In this document: one piece after another, positions 25,090 through 35,800 of the stretch
Numbering within the stretch: position 1 is the stretch's first letter
Layout: each line of letters opens with the position of its first letter
Source: Nostoc sp. KVJ20
Lineage (GTDB): Bacteria; Cyanobacteriota; Cyanobacteriia; Cyanobacteriales; Nostocaceae
Length of the DNA: 64,000 bases
Direction: 5' to 3'
Assembly (NCBI RefSeq): GCF_001712795.1
Contig: NZ_KV757658.1
Location: forward strand, 203,007 to 267,006
Made by a program: the position numbers and the translations under genes
Notes under the pieces: model-generated
The model's database searches: none
What the model was told of the DNA's origin: nothing
What the model saw: the letters and a program-made list of their open reading frames with translations, nothing else

Positions 25090-26274
25090 ATGTCTGAGGT
25101 GCAGAATCCGGCAATCGTATATATTTCGCCTGCGGAGTTGGTTGTTCATCCGAAGCTGATAGAAATATATGGTGAGAATGAGGAACGTCCGGCTTTAGAA
25201 AAAAGTATCTCGGAAAAAGGGATTCTTGAATCTTTAAAGGTATCTGCACGTACTGGTGTGAATGTGGTATTGGCAGGTAAGTGTCGCTTGCAGATAGCTC
25301 GCAAGCTCTTAATTTCCTCTGTGAAAGTGGAATTTGTTGAGTCTGGTTCGCCTGAAGAAGATTTGAAACTAGTGCTTGACTTTAATCTCCATCGGGAAGG
25401 TGGGAAGACTCATTACCAGAAATTTCACGAGGGGCAGTACTGGGAGAGCGTACTTCGTCCCCAAGCAAAAGAAAGACAAAGGGAGAGCGCTCGTCGTTTG
25501 AATGAATCGAAGTGTTCAAATTTGAATCATTCGATAAATGAGAGTAAGTCTCAATTAAAGAAGGGTAAACCCGTGATTCGGGAGGTTTCGGAGAATCTAA
25601 ATATAAGTGTTGGTAGTTATCACAAGGGCAAGAAAGTTTTTGAATTAATTTCTCAATTACGAGAAATGGAAAAATTTAAGGCAGTTGTTGCACTGGAGAT
25701 GGAGTTTAACCGAAGTATTGATGCAGCATACAAGTTTGTTTGCAATCAAGATATCTGTTACCAGGTAATAGACCTTTTGGAGGCAGATGAGATAGGTAGT
25801 ATAGGCGATGGTATTGCTTGGATGCGAAATGGCGAGCGCAATCCGTTTCGACGTTTCCAGCTTGACCAAGTATATCAATTCAATAAGAGACTGCGGCCCG
25901 AGTTGGAAATTGTGGGACGGGTTATTGGTATAACTAATGAGTTTGTTGTGTTTGGATTGAGGAATTTAGGGAATATGAGCCTAGAAATTGTGAATCTACG
26001 TCCGCGACAAATTGATGCAGAGTTGCAAGATGAACCATCTGCATCACAGAGAAAAAGAATATTTCACTTAATGCAAAAGTTTAGTGATGTTTTCCCAGTT
26101 CAGGTGTCTTTAACGGAGTTATTGAAACTTCCGAATTTAACTGAGAAAGAGGAGGTTTTGTTGCGGATGTATGAGTCTGACGTATTTGAAAAAACTTGGG
26201 AAGATTATAAGACCCAAATGAAAGCAATGGAAGTATCTACAAATAGAAAAAAGGATAAAATTTGTGCTGCATAG
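25090..26274 (+). CDS. ParB/Srx-fold domain protein
   Basis: 394 residues from the ATG at 25090, 7 nt after CCGGAG (a GTG at 25072 is upstream of that site). The N-terminal ParB domain has IVYISPAELVVHPKLIEIYG, ALEKSISEKGILESLKVS and VVLAGKCRLQIARKL, corresponding to the ParB CTPase-fold boxes, with GKCR in place of the usual GERR/GHRR. A helical HTH-like middle (EVSENLNISVGSYHKGKKVF) follows. It is probably a plasmid or element partition or replication-control protein. No parA is seen nearby, which argues for a non-canonical role. Confidence 0.75.
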   Translation: MSEVQNPAIVYISPAELVVHPKLIEIYGENEERPALEKSISEKGILESLKVSARTGVNVVLAGKCRLQIARKLLISSVKVEFVESGSPEEDLKLVLDFNLHREGGKTHYQKFHEGQYWESVLRPQAKERQRESARRLNESKCSNLNHSINESKSQLKKGKPVIREVSENLNISVGSYHKGKKVFELISQLREMEKFKAVVALEMEFNRSIDAAYKFVCNQDICYQVIDLLEADEIGSIGDGIAWMRNGERNPFRRFQLDQVYQFNKRLRPELEIVGRVIGITNEFVVFGLRNLGNMSLEIVNLRPRQIDAELQDEPSASQRKRIFHLMQKFSDVFPVQVSLTELLKLPNLTEKEEVLLRMYESDVFEKTWEDYKTQMKAMEVSTNRKKDKICAA

Positions 26275-26835
26275 GTAGCTGTGGGCTGCTAATTTAGTAG
26301 AGAACTTGTCCCACAATTTAACATTATTTACTAGATTAGCATTTCAATACTAATTGCAATACGAGTTCACTATTGTGGGTGCTGAACTCGTATCAAGATA
26401 TTTGACTGTTTTTTGTTTTTTAACTCGGTGGTGGAGTATGAGTAATTTCATCTTCACCAGTTGTATTAACAAGAGCCAATGTGGGGTGACACTTGTGGGT
26501 GTTACTAGCTTTGCATTGTTATCCCAAAACTCTTTTGTCGATTTAATGATAACTTCGCTCGAACTGCCTCATTTAAATAATAACCAAAAAAAAGTTGGGT
26601 AGTCGCATTGTTGTTGGTGAAGCGTGTTGGACTAAATCTTAGCCTAAGCCTACGTATGTCTAAGCCTAAACAAGTATAAACCTTTGTTTGCTTTCAACCA
26701 TGAGACGATTACCAGTCGCCTCCAACAAGCGGATAACCAACCGCTTCATTCAAAATAAAATTTCAAATTTAGGCTAACACATTTTGACCAACAGCGAGAC
26801 TACCTGATGCACAAAAATCATCAGGACAGTCACTC
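26275..26835 (+). other. Non-coding stretch with short repeats, candidate replication origin
   Basis: TAAGCCTA occurs at 26645-26652 and 26661-26668, TTAGCCTA at 26639-26646 and its inverse TAGGCTAA at 26770-26777. AAGCGG-(8)-CCGCTT at 26727-26746 forms a hairpin. These lie within 200 bp upstream of a primase-like gene and behind a ParB-domain gene, a usual place for a plasmid origin. An 82-codon frame at 26354-26602 is not convincing. AT-rich tracts follow the repeats. Confidence 0.45.
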
Positions 26836-29064
26836 ATGTTCCCAGAAAATTTCGGGGGAGATTTTGATAACAAGCCCCAATTAAGCCTTTCACAGCCTTC
26901 AAAAAAGAAAATCAAACCCCACCTACCCGCAGAATCCGTGGGTAAACGCTACGTAGAGCGCTTTTGGCATCCATTTGGGGCGATAGTTGCCCCAAATCAA
27001 GCACAAGGTGTAAAACCAGCATGGCGTACCATCGATTATTACCTCCAACCCTCCCAACTGTGGAACCTGCACCAAGACAAGTCAAAACTAGTAGGTCTGC
27101 GCTTTAACGACACAACACGTTACGCCACAATCGATTTAGACCTAGAAGGCGACTACCATAACATTGAATCCATAAATCACATCAAAGCGGTGCTAGAGGA
27201 CATCGGCATAGTCGATATCATCATCCTCCAGTCCAGCTTTAGTGGTGGCTATCACTTGATCCTAACCTTTACTTCCCCCTTACCCACCTTTCCCCTAGCC
27301 TGCGCCCTAGAGATTACCTTAAGAAACGCAGGCTTTATCCTCCGCCAAGGACACCTAGAAATCTTCCCCAACACCAAACCATATAGTGCCAAACAAATAA
27401 CCAACTACAAAGCCATCCGTTGCCCCATGCAACCGGGTAGCGGGTCATTTTTACTCAATGATGACCTACAACCAATTAGTGACTCAGTTTCTATCTTCCT
27501 CGATTATTGCGATCGCGCGGCCAGTCGGCAAGATTTAGCCAAACTCAAACGGGTAGCGAACAAAGCCAAAAAACAAATTTCACGGGAGAGATATCGTAAG
27601 CAAGAGTCTGCTGATGCTGCCCAGTGGCGTGCCAACTGGGAAGAAATCATCACCACAGGCTGGACAGGAAAAGGACAAACAAACACCCTCTTACAAATCT
27701 TCGTAGGCTACGGAATCGTCTTTTTAGACTTAGAGAGTGATAAATTAGTCGAATTTTGCCTCTCCACCGCAATTAACGCCCCCGGCTATAGCCAATATTG
27801 CCGACACCAACATGAAATCGAAGCTAGAGTGAGGCATTGGGTAGAATCCACAATTCGCAACAAATGGTACAGCGCTTACATCAGTTATCCCGAAAGGTTG
27901 TTGGGTACATTCGCCAACACATTTGCAGAAGCCATAGCAGGGATTAGAAGCATCCATAAACCCAAAGACAATGTAATCTCATTTGACCGTCGCCAGCAGA
28001 TGAACTGGGAAAGCAGTCAACAAGCCCAACGACGCATCCAGATAGTAGTAAGGGCAATAGAGTGGGATAGAGGCTTACCAGCAGGGGCTACTGAACGAGC
28101 GAAAGCGATACGTACTGAGTACAAGCGCCGCTTTCACAAAACTATCTCACAAGAGACACTACAAAAGCACTTGCATTTGTGGCATCCCACGCGCTACATC
28201 TTAGATCCGTGGGCAGAAAATAGCTCAAACCCTTATCAATCAGGTAATGACGGGCAATTTAATAGCTTTCAAAACTCATTTGCAAAACAGAGTGCTGAAA
28301 ACCCTTACCAAAAGCAAAATGACGGTCATTTTTACTATATGAAGGTTTTTTGTAATTGCTTACCTTCTGCTACCGATGCCCCTACAGGGCAGTTGGCAGT
28401 CGTAAGTTTTGAAGAAGTTGCTAAGTCTGAAGGAGAATTATTTGTACTACAGGTACAAGATAAGTCTGAAGAAATTAATATTAATTCCGAAGAATTGAAT
28501 TTATTCCAACCAGAGGATCTGTCTTTAACTTCAGGTGTCAATAATTCTGATAAGTCATTAGGTTTTTCAGATATTATTATACAATTAGTTGAAAATCCTA
28601 ATGAAACTACTTTAGATAAGGATTTTAAATACCTCTCTACCCCTAGCGCGGCTGAAAATTACAATAATAAAAACTTATTAATCAATTCTGTCAGTATTCT
28701 ACCTACTGCATCTACACCTGTAATTGTGCTGCCTGAAGCGTCACAAAAAGCCGAAGTTAGCGAGCAAAGTACATCTTCAGGTGATTCAGCAGCAACTTTG
28801 GCTTTATCAGAACTGAAGAATCTAACTAAGTTGCGACTCCAAGCAGCATCTTACGCCAAACGTGTAGCTAGAGAGTACTGCCTGATTGCACGATGCTTAA
28901 TTGGGGGCAAGGAACGGGAAAGACTGGAGCAGACTGCCAAAATGCAATTTTATCTCGATTCAGGTAACAAAACTCTAATTGTAGAAGCTAACGAGTGGGC
29001 ATTTGCTAATCCTAGCTGCCTACCATTTTCGTTGGAGTTAGCGTTTCAACAAAGTGAGACGTAA
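26836..29064 (+). CDS. AEP-fold primase-like replication protein
   Basis: 742 residues. The N-terminal domain carries ATIDLDLEG (D100-x-D102) and SFSGGYHLIL (S136...H140), matching motifs I and II of archaeo-eukaryotic-type primases; a third acidic residue is not assigned. The middle has TGKGQTNTLLQIFVGYGIV and a PriCT-like helical region. The C-terminal 250 residues are low-complexity with a final helical segment (RLQAASYAKRVAREYCLIARC). No helicase motifs are seen. In plasmids and ICEs such proteins start replication. ParB-domain gene and origin-like repeats upstream support this. Confidence 0.65.
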   Translation: MFPENFGGDFDNKPQLSLSQPSKKKIKPHLPAESVGKRYVERFWHPFGAIVAPNQAQGVKPAWRTIDYYLQPSQLWNLHQDKSKLVGLRFNDTTRYATIDLDLEGDYHNIESINHIKAVLEDIGIVDIIILQSSFSGGYHLILTFTSPLPTFPLACALEITLRNAGFILRQGHLEIFPNTKPYSAKQITNYKAIRCPMQPGSGSFLLNDDLQPISDSVSIFLDYCDRAASRQDLAKLKRVANKAKKQISRERYRKQESADAAQWRANWEEIITTGWTGKGQTNTLLQIFVGYGIVFLDLESDKLVEFCLSTAINAPGYSQYCRHQHEIEARVRHWVESTIRNKWYSAYISYPERLLGTFANTFAEAIAGIRSIHKPKDNVISFDRRQQMNWESSQQAQRRIQIVVRAIEWDRGLPAGATERAKAIRTEYKRRFHKTISQETLQKHLHLWHPTRYILDPWAENSSNPYQSGNDGQFNSFQNSFAKQSAENPYQKQNDGHFYYMKVFCNCLPSATDAPTGQLAVVSFEEVAKSEGELFVLQVQDKSEEININSEELNLFQPEDLSLTSGVNNSDKSLGFSDIIIQLVENPNETTLDKDFKYLSTPSAAENYNNKNLLINSVSILPTASTPVIVLPEASQKAEVSEQSTSSGDSAATLALSELKNLTKLRLQAASYAKRVAREYCLIARCLIGGKERERLEQTAKMQFYLDSGNKTLIVEANEWAFANPSCLPFSLELAFQQSET

Positions 29065-29111
29065 TGGCATTGAGCCGAGATACGGATACCGTTGGCGAAT
29101 TCCCCAAACAG

Positions 29112-29378
29112 CTAAACTGAACCGATTAGTTCAGCAATGAAACGATTGAGAACCTTCTGAGCAGTTTTATACCCAGTAGCTTGCTTACCTAACTTCAGTT
29201 GGGACAAAATGCGATGCCTTCGGCGCGGCGTAGCCATCGCGTAAAATTTCAAGTTCTGAAGTCGGTGGCAAACCGACAGGGTTTTTAGCGCTTGTGGTAT
29301 TAGATATCTGATGTGGCTCACTCTGCCATGTAATACACGGTAAAGCAGCAGTTTTTTTGTTAAGCAATATTTCGCCAA
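29112..29378 (-). pseudogene. Remnant of a hypothetical gene, interrupted by a repeat
   Basis: Two protein-like pieces lie on the minus strand in different frames: PVGLPPTSELEILRDG upstream and SQLKLGKQATGYKTAQKVLN then RFIAELIGSV downstream. They are separated by a Nostoc interspersed repeat at 29211-29241. Together they look like the C-terminal part of one gene broken by the repeat. No family assigned. Confidence 0.4.
29211..29241. repeat. Nostoc-type interspersed palindromic repeat
   Basis: GCGATGCCTTCGGCG-CGGCGTAGCCATCGC: arms GCGATG.CT / AG.CATCGC form a hairpin. Same family as at 2280 and 7810. Confidence 0.6.
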
Positions 29379-29461
29379 CGGTATCAGATACCTGTAAATG
29401 CGATTCGTTCTGGAAAAACTCAGTTTTCTGGGGGGATTCCAGACTTGAGTAGAGTAACCAT

Positions 29462-29695
29462 GACGATCAAGTTAAGAGCGCTGTATTTAGTCCTGATGGC
29501 GATTTTGTTCTTACCACTAGCGGACACCGAAGTTCGCTTTACCTATGGGAAAAAGAAGGCCGCTTATTAGCCTCACTTCGGGGGGGACGTATCACAAAAT
29601 TCAGTCCCGATGACACTCAAACCTTACCCGACTATCCCCCATCGACTCAACCATATCACCATAACGGGACAGTGAAGAAGTTGTACGAGGGATAG
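29462..29695 (+). pseudogene. WD40-repeat protein fragment
   Basis: Reads DDQVKSAVFSPDGDFVLTTS then SSLYLWEKEGRLLASLRG and ITKFSPDDTQTL, about one and a half WD40 blades, then PDYPPSTQPYHHNG and a stop. No start or flanking blades remain. The PDYPPSTQP codons coincide with the sequence shared with the group II intron 3' end. Debris of a cyanobacterial WD40 protein. Confidence 0.65.
29633..29653 (+). repeat. 21-bp perfect match to the outer group II intron 3' end
   Basis: TATCCCCCATCGACTCAACC plus the next base A is identical to 7420-7440, the last 20 nt of the outer intron (domain VI distal arm and 3' splice tail) and the first exon base. A probable 5'-truncated intron scar. Confidence 0.6.
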
Positions 29696-29888
29696 GGCAA
29701 AACTTTGCGCAACTGGTGTTCCGTGCTATGCCAGTTGTAAAATGAGTGCTGTAGAAACGCTCTACATAATTGATACAGCGCTCGTAAGTGAACGCCATTA
29801 CTCTGCAACTGGCTAGAAATGAACGAAACCAAATAAAACCTCAGAAGATGAAAGATGTAGATAGCTAGATTGCTGTATAGTTTGGATT

Positions 29889-32800
29889 ATGCCAGATTAT
29901 TCTCTAAAGAGTTGCTCTATGATCGCTCTACCTGGTATTTTTATCCAAAACAAAATATACGAAAGTTCTAATTCTCTAGTGTATCGAGGCATTAGAGAGG
30001 ATGGAGTAGGGATCATCGTAAAAATGCTAAAGCTTGATTATCCCTCACCTCAAGAACTAACCCGCTACAGACAGGAATATAAAATTACTCGCTCTCTAAA
30101 TCTGGAAGGAGTTGTCAAGGCATACAGCCAGGAGGACTATCAACGCACCCTGGTGATTATCTTAGAAGATTTTGGAGGAGAGTCCTTAGAGCAATGGATG
30201 CATAAGCGTCCAGATATATTCTGCCCGATGCCTTTATCCACTTTTCTTGGTCTTGCGATCGCTAGTTGCGACATTCTGGGCAGAATCCATGTAGCCAATG
30301 TCATTCATAAAGATATCAACCCTGGAAACATAGTCTTTAATCTGGATACTGGCGTTGTCAAAATTATTGACTTTGGGATTGCAACCCAATTTAACCGCAC
30401 GAATCCGACGTTCAAAAGTCCCCATGTGTTAGAAGGCACGCTTGCCTATCTGTCGCCAGAGCAAACTGGGCGGATGAACCGGATGCTCGACTATCGCACC
30501 GATTTCTACTCGCTGGGCGTGACCTTCTACGAACTGTTAACTGGACAGCTACCGTTCCCCACTCAAGACATCCTGGAGCTAGTTCATTGTCATATTGCCA
30601 AACCGCCGATTCCTGTGCATGAATTGAACGCCACGATTCCCAAACCTATTTCAGGCATAATTTTGAAGTTGATGGCGAAAAATGCGGAGGATCGCTATCA
30701 AAGTGCCTGGGGCATCAAAGCGGATCTAGAACGCTGCGCCGGGCAACTGGCAGAAATGGGTCAGATCAACGCCATGTCGTTGGGACTGCAAGATGTTTCA
30801 GAACAGTTTTGCATTCCTCAGAAACTGTATGGACGAGAAGCGGAGACTAAAGCATTATTGGCGGCGTTTGACAGAGTGGTTAGAAAAGAAACGTTTGGCG
30901 AAATTTGTCAACTAGAGTCAGGCATAGAAAATACTCAATTCAATGTCGAACTCATGCTCGTTGCTGGTTACGCTGGCGTTGGCAAAACAGCATTAGTGCA
31001 AGAACTCTATAAACCCATCACAGCAAAGCACGGCTATTTCATATCGGGTAAATTTGACCAATTTAGGCGCAATATTCCCTACAGCGCCATTGTGGATGCC
31101 CTGCAAAAGTTGGTGCAGCAACTTCTGGGGGAACCGGATGAGCAAGTGCAACAGTGGCGAGATCGTCTGCTCTCAGCTTTAGGAAGCAATGGGCAAATCA
31201 TCATTGATGTCATTCCGGAAGTTGAATTAATTATTGGCAAACAACCACCTGTACCTGAAGTTGGAGCAACTGAAGCTCAAAATCGCTTTAATCGAATCTT
31301 TCAAAATTTTGTGCGGGTGTTTTGTTCAAAAGAACATCCCCTGGTGATCTTCTTAGACGATTTACAATGGTGCGACTCCGCGACGCTGAAGTTAATCGAG
31401 TTAATATTACTCGACGAGCAAACCCAATATCTATTTTTGATTGGAGCCTACCGAGACTCGGAAGTGCATCCAACGCATCCACTAGTATTAACGCTCTTAG
31501 AACTACGAAACCAAGGGGCAGTACTTCAGGAGATTACCTTAGCACCCTTAACGCTCGAACCCTTAAGTCAACTGATTGCCGAGACGCTAGGTCGCAATAT
31601 TGACACCGTTCGTTCTTTAGCCCAATTAGTGTTACGTAAAACCGAAGGCAACCCTTTCTTTGTCGGTGAATTTTTGCGAATGCTGTATAGCGAAAATCTG
31701 TTACTCTTTAATGCAAAACAGTTAAGCTGGCAGTGGGATATTGCTAAAATTCAAGCCCAAAATATTACCGATAATGTGGTGGAGTTGCTGCTGATCCAGT
31801 TGAAGAAATTGCCAAATGAAACACGGCGAATTCTTCGCTTAGCCGCTTGTGTTGGAGCTGAATTTGATTTAAAAACGTTAGCGATCATTTGTGAGCGCTC
31901 GCCTCAAGCGATTTTCCAGGGTTTACTAGCAGCAATACAAGCTGAATTAATTCAACCTTTATCTGAATTAGACGAAAACTTGTTAGTTCAAGACTACAAG
32001 TTTTTGCACGATCGCGTGCAGCAAGCGGCTTATGCCCTAATTGATGAGTCGTGCAAACAAGTGGTTCATCTCCAAATCGGTCGCAATTTACTCGAAAAAA
32101 CTTCACCGGAGCAACGATTCGATCGACTGTTTACTATTGTGGATCATCTCGATCAAGGAACGGAGCTTGTCACTGCTCAACCAGAACGAACTGAAATTGC
32201 CAGATTGAATTTAACGGCAGGTCAGAAAGCAAAGGCAGCAACGGCTTATGAAGCAGCTTTTAAGTATTTCACTACAGGGCTTAAACTCCTCAATTCAGAG
32301 AGTTGGCTCAGTGAGTATGACCTCACCTTAGCGCTGTACTCAGAAGCAGCAGAAGCAGCATATCTTCATGGTTGCTTTGATGAGATGGAACAGTTGGTAG
32401 AAGTGGTACTCGCTCGTGCCAAAACAGCGGTTGACAAAGTGCAGGCTTACGATAGCAGAATTCAAGGATATTTGTCACAGGGCAACCTGAAAGAAGCAGT
32501 AGAAACTGGATTGGAAGCGTTAAAGCTCCTGGGAATAGATTTAATAGAAAATCCAAGTCAGGCAGATATTCAAAGGGAATCGGAGTCAACGGCTACACTA
32601 CTCGCCCAACGAGAAATTAAAGACTTGATTAATTTACCAGAGATGGCTGCACCAGAACCGCTGGCAGTAATGTCAATCCTAGCGAGTATGAGGTCTGCTG
32701 CATTTCTAACGTTACCAGCACTGTGGATACTGATTACGTTCAAAACGGTAAATTTATCAATCAACTATGGGAATGCTATCTGGTCATCACTGTTTTATGC

Positions 32801-35800
32801 TGGCTACGGGTTTGTTCTATGTGGAGTTGTTCAAGACATTGAATTGGGTTATGAGTTCGGCAAATTGGCTCTGGGTTTGGCAGAACGATTGAATACCAGA
32901 GGAAATGCTAGAACCTTAATGTTTTCAAATGTCCATATCATGAACTGGAAGGTGCATTTTAGGAACACAATACCCATGCTGGCTGATGCCTATCAAAATG
33001 GAGTGGAAACTGGAGACTTTGAAACTGCTGGTTATGCTGCATATTACGTGTGCTATAACTCATTTTTTGCTGGAGAGGAACTTACCCAACTGGAACAAAA
33101 AACAGCAGTTTACAGCAAGTCGATTGACCAAATTAGACGAGAAAGTCCCTCGAATTGGCTGGCAATATTGCGACAGACTATTCTTAATTTGCAAGATAGG
33201 CCTGAGAATTCCAGCCGCTTAGTTAGTAGGCTACATAATGAAGAACAGGCGTTATCACACGCTATTGCAGTTAAAGATGGAACTGCAATCCAGATACTCT
33301 ATTTGCACAAAGTCATGTTGTGTTATTTATTTGAAGAACACCATCAAGCTGAACAGACTACTATTTTGGCAAGGCAACATTTTGAAGAGGTGACAGCAAT
33401 AACGGTTCTACCTATATTCTGTTTCTATCATTCGCTGGCGCTTTTGAGCCTATCGCCTGATACTTCAAACTCTGAAAAAGCAGCTTGGCTGAGTTGTGTT
33501 AACACCAACCAAGAAAAAATGCAGAAATGGGCAGAACACGCCCCAATGAATTATCTACATAAATTTTATCTAGTCGAGGCAGAGAAAGCGCGAGTCTTAG
33601 GGCAATTTCTTGAGGCTGAGGAGTTTTATGAACGGGCGATCGCAGGTGCTGCTGAAAATGAGTATATCCAGGAAGAAGCATTAGCTTATGAATTAGCGGC
33701 TAAACACTATCTAGCGCGAGGCCGAGAGAAAATTGCTCAAACTTATATGAAAGAGGCGCACTATTGCTACGATCGCTGGGGCGCAACCGCTAAAGTTAAA
33801 GACTTAGAAAAACGCTATCCACAGTTCTTTTCTCAGTCGTCTAGAGCCGCTTCCACATCAATTCCTACTACTGCTAAAACTATCACTAATCCCTTCCATA
33901 CCGCTTTCGATTTAGCAGCTGTGATGAAAGCTTCACAGGCGATTTCTCGTGAAATTGAACTGAAGCAACTGCTGCGATCACTGATGCAAACTTTAATTGA
34001 GAATGCTGGCGCACAAACCGGATATCTAATTTTAGAAAACTCAGGAGAATGGTCGATTGAAGCGGCTTGTGAACTCAATGCCGATGAGAATGCTTGTGCG
34101 ACTCAGGTGTTACAGTCTATTCCAATTACCCATCAATTGCCAGAATCAATCATTCAATATGTAATTCGGACTCTAAAGCCTGTCACCTTAAATGATGCGA
34201 CTCGTGAAGGTGCTTTTATTAATGAGCCATACATTCAACAGAACCAGCCTCAATCAGTTTTCTGTTTGCCGCTGCTGAATCAAGCCAAGCTGGTCGGTGT
34301 ATTGTATTTAGAAAATCGGTTAGCAGCTGGAGTATTTACACCAGAGCGATCGCAGGTCTTGCAGCTATTATCGACCCAAGCAGCGATCGCCATCGAAAAT
34401 GCCAACCTTTACTCAGAACTGCGGGCTAAGGAAAGCAAGATCACCCAGTTCCTCGAAGCGATTCCGGTGGGAATTGGGATCGTGGATGCGACGGGTCGCC
34501 CTTACTATACCAACCAATGCGGCAATCAACTCACGGGCAAAGAAACTGATACTTCCATAGCACCGGAGCAGATATCAGAGGCTTATCAGCTTTATGTAGC
34601 GGGAACGGATCAAATCTATCCAGCGGAGAGCTTGCCTACTGTGCGGGCATTAAGGGGCGAACGTATCAGGACTGAAGATATAGAAATTCGTCGAGATCAT
34701 GTCTCAATTCTAATTGAGGCACGGGGAACACCGGTTTTTGATCAACAGGGCAATATCATTTATGCGATCACTACTTTTCAGGACATTACAGAGCGCAAAC
34801 AAGCCGAGAAACTCCTAGCCGACTACAACTGCACTTTAGAGCAACAGGTCGCAGAACGAACTGCTGCGTTACGACAAAGTGAAGCCAATTACCGTAACCT
34901 GATCCAAACTGCGAATTCAGTCATCATTCGCTATGATCCGCAAGGACGGATTCGATATATCAACGATTATGGGGTAAAACTCCTAGGTTATGAAGAACAT
35001 GAGATTTTAGGGCGAACCTTATTTGAAACCATCATTCCAGAAGCCGAACTCTCTGGACGCGATGTGAGACCTATAGTCCACGATTTACTTCGTAATCCTC
35101 AATCGTACCCGCAAGGCGAAGGTGAAAATCTGTGTCGAGACGGACGGCGAGTTTGGATGGCCTGGTCGAATCAAGCCATCTTCAATGACCAGGGAGATGT
35201 CGTTGAAATCTTATCGGTTGGCAATGACACTACCCAACGTAGACAAGCAGAAGAGGCACTACAACGCAGTGAGGCCAAGTTCCGAACTATCTTTGAAAAC
35301 TCGCAGGTTGGCATCTACCGCACCCGCCTTTGTGATGGATTAATTCTCGACGCCAATCAACGCTTTGCCAATCTGTTTGGCTTTGATTCACCAGAGGAGA
35401 TGATTAGGCTTGAACACACCACAGGCTATTACGCAAATCAGTGCGATCACCAACAAGCTATTGAATTGCTGAAGCGTGATGGTGAACTGCAAAACTTTGA
35501 AGTGCAACTGCAAAAACGAGATGGTACACCGTTTTGGGGACTTTTCTCTTCTTATCTGAATGCAGCCGATGACTACATCGAAGGGGTGATTGCAGATATT
35601 AGCGATCGCAAACAAGCAGAAGTCGCTCTACAAACGAGTGAAGAACGACTGCGCTTAGCATTAACCGCTTCAAATCAGGGACTCTACGATATGAATCTCA
35701 AAACTGAAGAAATCGTGGTTAACCCAGAATACGCTTTAATGCTGGGCTACGATCCAGCAACATTTCACGAGACCAAATCTAGGTGGGTTGAGAGTTTGCA

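Noticed and set aside
26354..26602. 82-codon plus-strand frame between the ParB-domain and primase-like genes
   Set aside because: No ribosome-binding site or family; lies in the AT-rich, repeat-bearing stretch that looks non-coding.
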